NCBI RefSeq assembly: GCF_004348675.1
Contig: NZ_SMKN01000025.1
Location: 1 to 44,737, forward strand
Origin: Micromonospora sp. KC606
GTDB lineage: Bacteria; Actinomycetota; Actinomycetes; Mycobacteriales; Micromonosporaceae
DNA length: 44,737 nucleotides
Direction: 5' to 3'
Every line of letters begins with the position of its first letter. Within the stretch, counting starts at the first letter, position 1. Both the position numbers and the translations under genes were made by a program. Below, piece after piece: positions 28,801 to 35,375 of the stretch. Below the pieces are notes generated by a model. It was given only the letters and a program-made list of their open reading frames with translations. It did not search any database and was not told where the DNA came from.

Positions 28801-29347
28801 GTTGGCCCAACTCGGCCATGGCTCGCTTCGACCCGACCACCGCGGCCTTGACCTGGAGCAGGTCCTGGCAGGTCTCCACGATCAGGGCGTCCGCGCCGCC
28901 GGCGATCAGCCCGGCCGCGTTCTGCACGTACGCGTCGCGCAGCGTGGCGTACGCGGCGTGGCCCAGGGTGGGCAGCTTGGTGCCGGGGCCGATCGAGCCG
29001 AGGACGAAGCGAGGCTGCTCCGCCGTGGCGTACGCGTCGGCTGCCTGCCGGGCCAGCCGGGCGCCGGCCTCGGACAGCTCGCGGATCCGCCCCTCGATGC
29101 CGTACTCGCCGAGGTTGGGCAGGTTGGCGCCGAAGGTGTTCGTCTCGACGCAGTCCGCGCCGGCGGCCAGGTACGCCTCGTGCACCCCGCGCACCACGTC
29201 GGGGCGGGTGACGTTCAGAATCTCGCTGCAGCCCTCGAGCCCGTCGTAGTCGTCGAGGGAGAGGTCGGCGGCGTGGAGCATCGTGCCCATCGCCCCGTCG
29301 GCGATGAGGATTCGGTCGGCCAGCACATCCAGCAACGAAGTCCGCAC
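25832..29347 (-). CDS. metH: Cobalamin-dependent methionine synthase MetH
   Basis: An 1171-residue cytosolic enzyme that methylates homocysteine from 5-methyltetrahydrofolate through methylcobalamin. Homocysteine domain: DGAMGTML (18-24) with zinc cysteines Cys223 (NCSTG), Cys289 and Cys290 (GGCCGSTP). Pterin domain: about 335-600 (GERTNANGSKAF, DLCVDYVGRDG, LGISNISFGLNP). Helical cap: about 620-715. Cobalamin domain: GDVHDIGKNL (731-740) with the cobalt ligand His734. Activation domain: about 860 to the end, with GYPACP for AdoMet binding. Slightly shorter than the 1227-residue E. coli enzyme. A TAACCT box six bases before the GTG suggests a leaderless mRNA. No cobalamin riboswitch was seen upstream. 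Confidence 0.97.
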   Translation of the reverse strand: MRTSLLDVLADRILIADGAMGTMLHAADLSLDDYDGLEGCSEILNVTRPDVVRGVHEAYLAAGADCVETNTFGANLPNLGEYGIEGRIRELSEAGARLARQAADAYATAEQPRFVLGSIGPGTKLPTLGHAAYATLRDAYVQNAAGLIAGGADALIVETCQDLLQVKAAVVGSKRAMAELGQQVPIICHVAMETTGTMLLGSEIGAALTAIEPLGVDLIGLNCSTGPAEMGEHLRYLSRHSRIPLSVMPNAGLPVLTADGAYFPLTPVEMADALERFVAEYGVSLVGGCCGSTPEHIRMLVERLRGTTPVAREPRPEAGVSSIYHHVPFAQDASVLMVGERTNANGSKAFREAMLAADWQACVEIARSQARDGSHLLDLCVDYVGRDGTTDMRELAGRFATASTLPIMLDSTEPAVVEAGLEMLGGRCVVNSVNFEDGDDPDSRYGRVMPVIREHGAAVVVMCIDEEGQARTAADKVRIASRIVDDLTGRWGMRLPDIMIDTLTFPISTGQEETRRDAIETIEAIREIARRYPGINFTLGISNISFGLNPAARQVLNSVFLHECVQAGLTSAIVHASKILPMTRIPAEQRDVALDMVYDRRREGYDPLQRFIDLFEGVDAASARASRAEELAALPLDERLKRRIIDGERNGLEADLDTAMAEGRTPLSIINDILLDGMKVVGELFGSGQMQLPFVLQSAEVMKTAVAYLEPHMDKADDGGKGRIVLATVKGDVHDIGKNLVDIILSNNGYEVVNIGIKQPISAILDAAEEHRADAIGMSGLLVKSTVIMKENLAEMASRGVAERWPVLLGGAALTRAYVEDDLRAMFPGQVHYARDAFEGLSLMDRVMSAKRGGAPVVDPEREAALAARRARREKQRATVREALPELDDASVRSDVATDVEVPTAPFFGTRVVKGLPLADYAALLDERATFLGQWGLRGSRGGQGPSYEELVETEGRPRLRYWLDRLIADKVLEAAVVYGYFPAYSEGNDLVVLDENGHTERARFSFPRQRQERRLCLADFFRPKGDQLDVVALQLVTVGQPISEYTAKMFAANEYRDYLEVHGLSVQLTEALAEYWHRRIRTELILPGGRTVADDDPADLAGLLRTDYRGCRYAFGYPACPELEDRAKIVELLGAERIGVQLSEEFQLVPEQATDAIVVHHPEANYFNAK

Positions 29348-29353
29348 GGCATC

Positions 29354-29359
29354 AGGTTA
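29354..29359 (-). promoter_or_regulatory. -10 box of metH (leaderless)
   Basis: TAACCT on the minus strand, six bases before the metH GTG. No ribosome site lies between, so transcription probably begins at or next to the start codon. Confidence 0.55.
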
Positions 29360-29501
29360 ATCCGACCTTCCGGTTTTCCGTCAGGCCCCAGGCGCGGTCC
29401 CACATTGTGTCAGCACGCAGCAGATCCGTTTCGTACCGTTTGCTCCGCCGGGTGAGGCCGTGGACCGGCGCGGCCGACGGGCCGCTCACCGCCCCGGCAC
29501 G

Positions 29502-29507
29502 TAGGCT
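29502..29507 (+). promoter_or_regulatory. -10 box of the mini-ORF/PAC2 transcript
   Basis: TAGGCT followed by exactly seven bases and a GTG at 29515. It matches the TANNNT-N7-start pattern seen for several genes in the window. Confidence 0.6.
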
Positions 29508-29514
29508 GGCGGAC

Positions 29515-29610
29515 GTGAAGGACATCAGGGACGCCACCGTGCACGGCCGGCGGACGAGCGGGCGCTGGTCCGCCGCCGTCCCCGACGAGCAGGGCGGGGT
29601 GACGGCGTGA
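29515..29610 (+). CDS. Leaderless 31-codon ORF coupled to the PAC2 gene
   Basis: GTG at 29515 opens a frame beginning V-K-D-I-R-D-A-T-V-H-G-R-R and ending G-G-V-T-A, then TGA. It begins seven bases after a TAGGCT -10 box. Its stop codon overlaps the GTG of the PAC2 gene (GTGA), so its translation would deliver ribosomes to PAC2, which has no good ribosome site of its own. The peptide is basic and resembles no family I know. It may be a true microprotein or only a translated leader. It is too short for most gene callers. Confidence 0.5.
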   Translation: MKDIRDATVHGRRTSGRWSAAVPDEQGGVTA

Positions 29611-30476
29611 CCGAGTTCGACGGGCTGCCGGTGCTGCGGTCTCCGGTGGCGATCGCCGCCTTCGAGGGATGGAACGACGCCGCGGACGCCTCCACCGCCG
29701 CCGTGGAGCACCTGGAGCAGGTCTGGCAGGCCCGCCCGGTCACCGAACTGGACCCGGAGGACTTCTACGACTTCCAGGTCAGCCGGCCGACCATCAGCAT
29801 GGCCGACGGCGAGACCCGCCGGATCGAGTGGCCCACCACCCGGTTCATGGTGGCCAGCCCGGAGGGCACCGAGCGGGACGTGGTGCTGATCCGCGGCATC
29901 GAGCCGAGCATGCGCTGGCGTTCCTTCTGCGAACAGGTGCTGGAGATCTGCCACAGCCTCGAGGTGGAGCGGGTCGTACTGCTCGGCGCGCTGCTGGCCG
30001 ACGTGCCGTACACCCGGCCGTTGCCGATCAGCGGCAGCGCCTCCGACGCCGAGGCCGCGCAGCGCTACCAGCTCACCCCCACCCGGTACGACGGGCCGAC
30101 CGGCATCGTCGGGGTGCTGCACGACGCGTGCACCCGGGCCGAGGTGGACGCGGTCTCCTTCTGGGTGCACGTGCCGCACTACGCCAACAACCCGCCCTGC
30201 CCGAAGGCAACTCTCGCCCTGCTGCACCGGGTCGAGGAGGTGCTCGATCTGCCGGTGCCGATGACCGATCTGGCGGAGGAGGCCGCCGAGTGGGAACAGC
30301 GGGTGCGCGGCGCCGCCGAGCAGGACGCCGAACTCGGCGAGTACGTCCGTGAACTGGAGGAACGCGTCGGCGACGCCGGCATCACCCCGCTGACCGGCGA
30401 CGAGATCGCCCAGGAGTTCGAGAAGTACCTGCGCCGCCGGGGAGGCTCGGCCGGCCCGACCGCCGGCTCCTGGTAG
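29607..30476 (+). CDS. PAC2-family protein (proteasome assembly chaperone-like)
   Basis: A 289-residue protein of the PAC2 superfamily, whose eukaryotic members chaperone proteasome alpha-ring assembly; the role of the actinobacterial members is not settled. The N-terminal strand region has VAIAAFEGWNDAADASTAAVEHL (about 13-35), the family signature. VVLLGALLADVPYTRPLPISG (about 131-151) and TGIVGVLHDACTRAEVDAVSFWVHVPHY (about 169-196) complete the alpha/beta core. The C-terminal about 80 residues are acidic helices and coiled-coil-like. No signal peptide. It starts with GTG inside the stop of the mini-ORF upstream. It is divergent from metH and followed by a strong terminator, so it is a separate unit. 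Confidence 0.88.
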   Translation: MTEFDGLPVLRSPVAIAAFEGWNDAADASTAAVEHLEQVWQARPVTELDPEDFYDFQVSRPTISMADGETRRIEWPTTRFMVASPEGTERDVVLIRGIEPSMRWRSFCEQVLEICHSLEVERVVLLGALLADVPYTRPLPISGSASDAEAAQRYQLTPTRYDGPTGIVGVLHDACTRAEVDAVSFWVHVPHYANNPPCPKATLALLHRVEEVLDLPVPMTDLAEEAAEWEQRVRGAAEQDAELGEYVRELEERVGDAGITPLTGDEIAQEFEKYLRRRGGSAGPTAGSW

Positions 30477-30490
30477 CCCTGCCTGCTGTC

Positions 30491-30531
30491 ACCGGGCCCC
30501 GGGCGCGAATCGCCGTCCGGGGCCCGGTTTT
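30491..30531 (+). terminator. Intrinsic terminator after the PAC2 gene
   Basis: ACCGGGCCCCGG (30491-30502) pairs with CCGGGGCCCGGT (30517-30528) and the stem runs directly into a TTTT tract. Confidence 0.8.
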
Positions 30532-30560
30532 CGCGTGTCCGGGGTGGCGACGTCACCACC

Positions 30561-30584
30561 CCTAGGGCATCCTAGGAACCTAGC
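30561..30584. promoter_or_regulatory. CCTAGG repeat cluster, likely GntR autoregulatory site
   Basis: CCTAGG at 30561-30566 and again at 30571-30576, with CCTAGC at 30579-30584. Each is a palindromic half or whole site with about one-helical-turn spacing, lying just before the GntR start. Placement suggests autoregulation. Confidence 0.5.
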
Positions 30585-30602
30585 TGTTGTGAGGAGGCGG
30601 GT

Positions 30603-31394
30603 GTGCAGATCAACCCGGGGGCCGCCGAGTTCCCGCACCGGCAGATCGCCGCGCAGCTCAAGGCCCAGGTGCGCCGCGGCGACTGGGGTCCGGGTGAGCG
30701 ACTGCCGTCCATCCCGGCCATCGCCGAGATGTTCGGCGTGGCGAAGCAGACCGTCCAACGCGCCGTCGACCAGTTGCGGGTCGAGGGCATCCTGATCACC
30801 AAACCCGGCTCGGGCACGTACGTCCGGGGCACCCGACGCCGGCTCAACCGGTTGTCCCGGGGCCGGTACGGCGGCTTCCGCGGCTACCACACCGACCTGG
30901 CCGCCCGGTACCGGCAACAGCTCGTGTCGGTCGGGCGCGCGCCGGCCCCGCCGGAGGTGGCCGACGCGTTCGGCGTGCCCGACGGCACCGACCTGCTCTG
31001 CCGCCGACACCTGGTTCGCACCGACGACTCGCCGGTGGAGGTCGGCGTCTCCTGGTTCCTGCCGAAGGACACCGCCGGCACCTCCCTGGAGCGGGCCGAG
31101 GCGTTCGGCCGTCCGCTGTACCAGGAGGCCGAGGAGGCCACCGGCCGCCGCTACGTCTCGGCCACCGACACCATCAGCGCCCGGCAACCCAGCCGGGAGG
31201 AGGCCGAGACCCTCCAGATCCGCCCCGACACCCCGGTGCTGCACCTGCTGCACGTCGCCTACGACGGCGACCGCAAGCCGATCGAGGTCGCCCAGGCCAC
31301 CTGGCCCGGCCCGATGACCACTCTCACCGAGGAGTACCGCATCCCGGCACCGGCACCAGACCCCGACCCGGATCCGGGCCTGGTCCTGGGCTGA
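30603..31394 (+). CDS. GntR-family regulator with UTRA domain (HutC type)
   Basis: A 263-residue transcription factor. The winged helix-turn-helix covers about residues 14-78: RLPSIPAIAEMFGVAKQTVQRAVDQL, then ITKPGSGTYV as the wing. A UTRA ligand domain follows from about residue 100 to 245 (VEVGVSWFLPKDTAG, LQIRPDTPVLHLLHVAYDGDRKPIEV). The tail is Pro/Asp-rich. It begins at GTG after GAGGAGGCGGGT. CCTAGG repeats in front of the gene are probable binding sites. There are no metabolic genes in its unit, so its effector and regulon are unknown. Confidence 0.92.
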   Translation: MQINPGAAEFPHRQIAAQLKAQVRRGDWGPGERLPSIPAIAEMFGVAKQTVQRAVDQLRVEGILITKPGSGTYVRGTRRRLNRLSRGRYGGFRGYHTDLAARYRQQLVSVGRAPAPPEVADAFGVPDGTDLLCRRHLVRTDDSPVEVGVSWFLPKDTAGTSLERAEAFGRPLYQEAEEATGRRYVSATDTISARQPSREEAETLQIRPDTPVLHLLHVAYDGDRKPIEVAQATWPGPMTTLTEEYRIPAPAPDPDPDPGLVLG

Positions 31395-31560
31395 TGCTGC
31401 TGACCCGGGCTGACGCGCCTGATGCGGCTGGCACGGGTTGACGCCCCTGGCGGCAGCTGAGGCGGCTGGCACGGGGGTTGACCGCGGCTGAGGCTGCTGG
31501 TGCGACTGAGGCGACTGGCGCAGCTGAGGCTGCTGGCCCGACTGACCCAGGCTGACCTGC
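31395..31560. repeat. Degenerate 18-base minisatellite
   Basis: After the gntR stop the sequence consists of variants of an about 18-base unit such as GCTGAGGCTGCTGGTGCG, clearest at 31485-31560 where at least four units run in register. Units further left are more diverged. Read in one frame it gives an Ala/Glu/Gly-rich repeat peptide, but stops interrupt it, so it is not treated as coding. Confidence 0.6.
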
Positions 31561-31602
31561 AGCGCGGCCGTGACATCCCGCCGTCAGCGTGGCCCTGCTC
31601 GA

Positions 31603-31670
31603 GCGACTCCGCGGTGCGCAAGTGGGGGTGTCCGGCTCGCGGGACACCCCCACTTGCGCACCGCGGAGTC
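31603..31670. repeat. Perfect 30-base inverted repeat
   Basis: Bases 31603-31632 and 31641-31670 are exact reverse complements, separated by only eight bases (GGCTCGCG). The hairpin lies between the convergent gntR and mshC genes and could terminate both. It is much longer and more perfect than the other terminators here and has no T-run, so a mobile or repeat-family origin is possible. Confidence 0.85.
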
Positions 31671-31722
31671 GATCACGGCGGGCTCGGCCGTCGCCGGGCC
31701 GGACAGGGCCACGGCGGGACCG

Positions 31723-31760
31723 AACGAGGTCGGGTGGATCAAACGAGGTCGGGTGGATCA
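31723..31760. repeat. 19-base tandem duplication across the mshC stop codon
   Basis: AACGAGGTCGGGTGGATCA occurs at 31723-31741 and again, directly adjacent and identical, at 31742-31760. The second copy contains the complement of the mshC stop codon. Confidence 0.85.
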
Positions 31761-32996
31761 GAGGCGAATGCCGAGCAGGGCGTCCACCGTCGTGCCGAAG
31801 AGGGCGGGCGATGACGCGTCGTCGCCCGCGCCGACGAGGGCCCGGTCGGCCCACTCGTCGGCCAGGGCCAGAGCGCCCGGGGTGTCGAGGTCGTCGGCGA
31901 GCCGGGCGCGTACCCCCGCCAGGAACGCCTCCCCGGACGGCCCGGCGGGCGCGGCGGCGGCCCGCCGCCAGCGGGCCAGGCGCTCCCGTGCGGCGGCGAG
32001 CAGGTCGTCGGTCCAGGCGCGGTCGGCACGGTAGTGGCCGGCCATCAGGGCGAGCCGAACGGCCATCGGGTCCACCCGGTCGGCCCGCAACCGCGAAACG
32101 AAGACCAGATTGCCCTTGGACTTCGACATTTTCTCGCCGTCCAGGCCGATCATGCCGGCGTGCACGTAGTGGCCGGCGAACGGCGCCTCGCCGGTAAGCC
32201 GCTCGGCGTGCGCGGCGGAACACTCGTGGTGCGGGAAGAGCAGGTCGTTGCCGCCGCCCTGGACGTCGATCCGATCGCCGAGCAGGTTCAAGGCGATCAC
32301 CGCGCACTCGATGTGCCAGCCGGGCCGGCCGGCGCCCAGCTCGCCACCCGGCCAGGAGGGCTCCCCGGCTCGGGCGCCGCGCCACAGCAGCGGATCCAGC
32401 GGGTCGCGCTTGCCGGCGCGGTCCGGGTCGCCGCCACGCTCCGGGAAGATCTCCCGCATCTGCTCACGGGTCAGGTTCGACTCGTACCCGAAAGCGGGCG
32501 CGGCGCTGATGTCGAAGTAGACGTCGCCGGTGCCGTCGTCGAGCCGGTACGCCGCGCCGTCCTTGAGCAGCTCCTGGACCCGGTCGACGATGTCCGGGAT
32601 CGACTCCACCGCGCCGACGTAGTACTCCGGCGGAATGATCCGCAGCGCATCCATGTCCTCCCGGAACAGCGCCGTTTCCCGCATGGCCAGGACCTTCCAG
32701 TCCTCGCCGTCACGCTCGGCCCGCTCCAGCAGCGGGTCGTCGATGTCGGTGACGTTCTGCACGTACCGGACGGTCAGGCCGGCGTCGCGCCACATCCGCT
32801 GCACCAGATCGAAGGTGATCATGGTGGCGGCGTGGCCGAGGTGGGTGGCGTCGTATGGGGTGATACCGCAGACGTACATGGTCGCGGGGCCGTCCGGCCG
32901 GCTGGGATGGACACCACGCCGGGCCGAGTCGTACAAGCTCAGTGGACCGCCCTCACCCGGCAGCCGTGGCACCTCGTGTCCCGCCCAAGACTCCAT
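31758..32996 (-). CDS. mshC: Mycothiol biosynthesis ligase MshC
   Basis: A 412-residue cysteinyl-tRNA-synthetase-like ligase. It joins cysteine to GlcN-Ins with ATP to make Cys-GlcN-Ins, the penultimate step to mycothiol. Cys43 in [17 protein letters not shown] is the first zinc ligand and THLGH is the HIGH motif. [15 protein letters not shown] supplies the second zinc Cys, and [12 protein letters not shown] holds further zinc and catalytic residues. [10 protein letters not shown] is the KMSKS loop. It lacks the anticodon-binding domain of true CysRS, which with [11 protein letters not shown] at the start identifies MshC. ATG at 32996 lies seven bases after a TAGGCT box, so it is probably leaderless. 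Confidence 0.96.
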   Translation of the reverse strand: MESWAGHEVPRLPGEGGPLSLYDSARRGVHPSRPDGPATMYVCGITPYDATHLGHAATMITFDLVQRMWRDAGLTVRYVQNVTDIDDPLLERAERDGEDWKVLAMRETALFREDMDALRIIPPEYYVGAVESIPDIVDRVQELLKDGAAYRLDDGTGDVYFDISAAPAFGYESNLTREQMREIFPERGGDPDRAGKRDPLDPLLWRGARAGEPSWPGGELGAGRPGWHIECAVIALNLLGDRIDVQGGGNDLLFPHHECSAAHAERLTGEAPFAGHYVHAGMIGLDGEKMSKSKGNLVFVSRLRADRVDPMAVRLALMAGHYRADRAWTDDLLAAARERLARWRRAAAAPAGPSGEAFLAGVRARLADDLDTPGALALADEWADRALVGAGDDASSPALFGTTVDALLGIRL

Positions 32997-33003
32997 GACC
33001 GTC

Positions 33004-33009
33004 AGCCTA
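33004..33009 (-). promoter_or_regulatory. -10 box of mshC (leaderless)
   Basis: TAGGCT on the minus strand, seven bases before the mshC ATG at 32996. The same hexamer at the same distance precedes the PAC2-linked mini-ORF. Confidence 0.6.
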
Positions 33010-33062
33010 ACCAGCCGCCGACACGCCGCACGGGACCCCATGAGTGATCAACACGACAGGCC

Positions 33063-33881
33063 TCACATGGGCGGCCACGGCACCGCCGGCCAGTCCCGCG
33101 ACGGCTGCGGGTAACGGCCGGTCTGGCGCAGCCGGTCGATCCGCGCGGCCAGCTCGGCGATCTCACCGACGGTCAGGTGCTCGGCCAACTCCTCGCCCAG
33201 GTCACCGGCGACCCGCCCGGCGAGCGCGTCGAGCATCCCCACCGCGTCCGGCGGCAACCGCCGGCCCGCCCACCCCCACAGGACGGTGCGCAGCTTCTCC
33301 TCGACGTGGAAGCAGACGCCGTGGTCGACGCCGTAGAGCCGGTCGTCGGGGCCGACCAGCACGTGCCCGCCCTTGCGGTCGGCGTTGTTGAGCACCACGT
33401 CCAGCACCGCCAGCCGGGCCAACCGCGGGTCGTCGGCGTGCGCGAGGGCGTACGCCGCACCGTCGTCGTCACGGGCGGCGGCGACCGGGAACCAGCGCGG
33501 CGGCACCGCCTCGGCGGGGACGAACCCGACCAGCGACGCCGCGTCCTCCGGCTCGTCGATCCAGAGCTGGCAGGAGCCGGGACCGAACGGGCCGTCACGC
33601 AGCACCGTCGGCGGGACCAGCCCCCACCCGGTGGCCCGGGAGACCAGGTACGCGGAGACCTCCCGGCCAGCCAGGGTGCCGTCCGGGAAGTCCCACAGCG
33701 GACGCTCCCCACGCACCGGCTTGTAGACACAACGGGCGGTGTGCCCGTCGAGGGTGAGGACGCCACGCAGGGTGGCGTTGGACGCGTCGACCAGCCGCCC
33801 CTCGATGTCGAGGTCGCCGTCGCGCAGCAACCGGAGCGCGGCGCTGCCGTCCTGGCGGGGCTGCAACTCCGACGAGGTCAC
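33063..33881 (-). CDS. SCO1664-family protein, PI3/4-kinase-like fold
   Basis: A 272-residue conserved actinobacterial protein (TIGR03843/SCO1664 type) of unknown function. The N-terminal part has the glycine/Lys pattern of a kinase lobe (CVYKPVRGERPLWDFPDGTLAGREVSAYLV, about residues 50-79). The C-terminal part has LAVLDVVLNNADRKGGHVLVG (about 160-180), similar to the catalytic HRD..N loop of PI3/4-kinases. GVDHGVCFH follows in the DFG position. It may be a real kinase or AMPylase-like enzyme; no substrate is known. The GTG start overlaps the stop of the DUF3090 gene (GTGA). It ends 66 bases before mshC, suggesting a shared functional context. Confidence 0.87.
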   Translation of the reverse strand: MTSSELQPRQDGSAALRLLRDGDLDIEGRLVDASNATLRGVLTLDGHTARCVYKPVRGERPLWDFPDGTLAGREVSAYLVSRATGWGLVPPTVLRDGPFGPGSCQLWIDEPEDAASLVGFVPAEAVPPRWFPVAAARDDDGAAYALAHADDPRLARLAVLDVVLNNADRKGGHVLVGPDDRLYGVDHGVCFHVEEKLRTVLWGWAGRRLPPDAVGMLDALAGRVAGDLGEELAEHLTVGEIAELAARIDRLRQTGRYPQPSRDWPAVPWPPM

Positions 33882-34465
33882 CGGTGGTAGCCGTTGTGCC
33901 GCGGGCAGAGGTGACCGGCCGGGTCCAGCGGCTGACCGCAGAGCGGGCAGGGCGGGCGGCCGGCGTTGACCACCCGGCGGGCCCGCTCGATGAACTCACG
34001 GGTCGCCTGGGGCGTCAGCCGCACCCGGAGCCGATCGAGGTCGTCGTCCGGCTCCACGTCCTCCACGTCCTCCGCGGCCTCGTCGTCGGCGTCGTCGCCG
34101 AGCTCGACCTCGACCTCCGTCTCGCCGGCGGCGATCGCCTCGATCACCACGGTCGCGGTGTCGACGTCGAAGGCCAGGCCGAGGGTGCCGACCCGGAACT
34201 CCTCGTCGACCGGGGTGTCCAGTGGGTCGTTGTCGTCGAGCGCGGCCGGCGCCTCGGGCAGCTCGACGCCGAAGCGGCGCTGCGCCTCGGCCAGCAGCTC
34301 CTCCAGCTTCTCGGCCAGCAACGACACCTGCACCTTCTCCAGCGCGACGCTGACCAGCCGGCCTCCGCCGCGCGCCTGGAGGAAGAACGTGCGCTCCCCC
34401 GGCGGCCCGACGGTCCCGGCGACGAACCGCTCCGGCGGCTCGAAGGCGTGCACCTGGTGGGTCAT
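33878..34465 (-). CDS. DUF3090-family protein
   Basis: A 195-residue protein of an actinobacterial family without known function (TIGR03847). HAFEPPERFVAGTVGPPGERTFFLQARGG opens a beta-rich domain, and EKLEELLAEAQRRFG is a following helix. The middle is very acidic (about 112-140, Asp/Glu runs). The tail PCPLCGQPLDPAGHLCPRHNG holds a CxxC...CxxH zinc-knuckle. TAGGGT lies exactly seven bases before the ATG at 34465, a leaderless start. It is coupled through GTGA to the SCO1664-type gene. The constant company of the two with mshC and the phosphatase suggests a common process. Confidence 0.88.
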   Translation of the reverse strand: MTHQVHAFEPPERFVAGTVGPPGERTFFLQARGGGRLVSVALEKVQVSLLAEKLEELLAEAQRRFGVELPEAPAALDDNDPLDTPVDEEFRVGTLGLAFDVDTATVVIEAIAAGETEVEVELGDDADDEAAEDVEDVEPDDDLDRLRVRLTPQATREFIERARRVVNAGRPPCPLCGQPLDPAGHLCPRHNGYHR

Positions 34466-34472
34466 ACCCACG

Positions 34473-34478
34473 ACCCTA
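34473..34478 (-). promoter_or_regulatory. -10 box of the DUF3090 gene (leaderless)
   Basis: TAGGGT on the minus strand seven bases before the ATG; no ribosome site is present. Confidence 0.55.
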
Positions 34479-34564
34479 TCCGGACCCTGGAAGGGGCGCG
34501 TACCGCACCGACGCGGAATCCGCCCAGGGCGAACAGCGGGTGGACGCGCCGGCCGTCGGGGCAC

Positions 34565-35269
34565 TCAGCCGGCCGCCCCCGCGCCGCCGCCCACCGCCGC
34601 GTCGGAGTCGGCCGGCCGCCTCGCGCGCCGGCGCCGCCTGCTCGGCGGCGGCACCAGCGGGGCCAGGTCACCGCCGGTGTCGTTGAGCCGGACCAGGAAG
34701 GGGCGCAGCGGGGTGTAGCGAATCGCGGTGACCGACGCCGGGTCCGCGACGATGCGCTGGAAGAGATCCAGGTGTACGCCCAGCGCGTCCGCCACAATGG
34801 CCTTGATCACATCGCCGTGGCTGCACGCCAGCCACACCGCCTCCGGGCCGTGCTCGGCGGTGACCCGGGCGTCCCAGCCGCGTACCGCGGTGACTGCCCG
34901 TGCGGCCATCGCCGCCATCGACTCCCCCTGTGGGAAGACGGCGGCGCTGGGATGCTGCTGGACCACCGGCCAGAGCGGCTCCCTGGCGAGCTTCTTCAGC
35001 GGCTGCCCCTCCCAGGTGCCGTAGCCGCACTCGGTCAGCCCCTCCTCCACCACCGGCGCCACCTGCGGCAGCGCCAGCTCCAGGGTCTGCCGGCACCGGA
35101 TCAGCGGGCTGGTCACCACCGTCGCCAGCGGCAGCCCCCGCAGCCGCTCGCCGACGGCGCTCGCCTGGGCGCGGCCGGTGTCGTCCAACTCGACCGGCTG
35201 ACGGCCGGCCAGCCCACCGTCGGCGTTCGCCGTCGTCCGGCCGTGTCGCAGAAGCAGAAGGGTCGCCAC
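34565..35269 (-). CDS. Histidine phosphatase (MSMEG_4193 family)
   Basis: A 234-residue member of the phosphoglycerate-mutase-like superfamily. LLLRHGRTTANA (5-16) carries the phosphate-accepting His9 and the RHG motif. SPLIRCRQT holds the second Arg. ECGYGTWEG contains the conserved Glu-x-x-x-G-x-W-E-G. CSHGDVIKA holds the second catalytic His. The final about 30 residues are basic and Gly/Ala-rich and probably disordered. It belongs to the actinobacterial group named after MSMEG_4193, whose substrate is not known and which is regularly found beside DUF3090 and SCO1664-type genes. GTG start six bases after TAGGGT, so probably leaderless. Confidence 0.9.
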   Translation of the reverse strand: MATLLLLRHGRTTANADGGLAGRQPVELDDTGRAQASAVGERLRGLPLATVVTSPLIRCRQTLELALPQVAPVVEEGLTECGYGTWEGQPLKKLAREPLWPVVQQHPSAAVFPQGESMAAMAARAVTAVRGWDARVTAEHGPEAVWLACSHGDVIKAIVADALGVHLDLFQRIVADPASVTAIRYTPLRPFLVRLNDTGGDLAPLVPPPSRRRRRARRPADSDAAVGGGAGAAG

Positions 35270-35275
35270 GGCTCC

Positions 35276-35281
35276 ACCCTA
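35276..35281 (-). promoter_or_regulatory. -10 box of the histidine phosphatase gene
   Basis: TAGGGT on the minus strand six bases before the GTG at 35269. Confidence 0.5.
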
Positions 35282-35345
35282 GGGGCTGCGACACCACCCG
35301 ACGTCCCCCGGCAGCGGGTGGCGCGGAGGGCCGTCGTCGGTCGCG

Positions 35346-35369
35346 GGCCCGCCCGTCACCGGGCGGGCC
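35346..35369 (-). terminator. Hairpin after uppP
   Basis: GGCCCGCCCG and CGGGCGGGCC are perfect 10-base arms with a 4-base loop, seven bases past the uppP stop codon. Confidence 0.65.
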
Positions 35370-35375
35370 GGCGGC

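Noticed and set aside
25862..29455. A plus-strand open frame of about 1200 codons opposite metH
   Set aside because: It is an exact antisense mirror of metH; high GC keeps the complementary frame free of stops. Its translation is rich in His, Gln, Arg and Val with no domain.
29348..29514. Cobalamin riboswitch upstream of metH
   Set aside because: No conserved B12-box-like core was seen, and a -10 box six bases before the GTG leaves no leader.
31603..31670. The long hairpin as an integron attC or phage attachment site
   Set aside because: No integrase, no core site sequences and no adjacent tRNA; the perfect arms differ from the imperfect attC structure.
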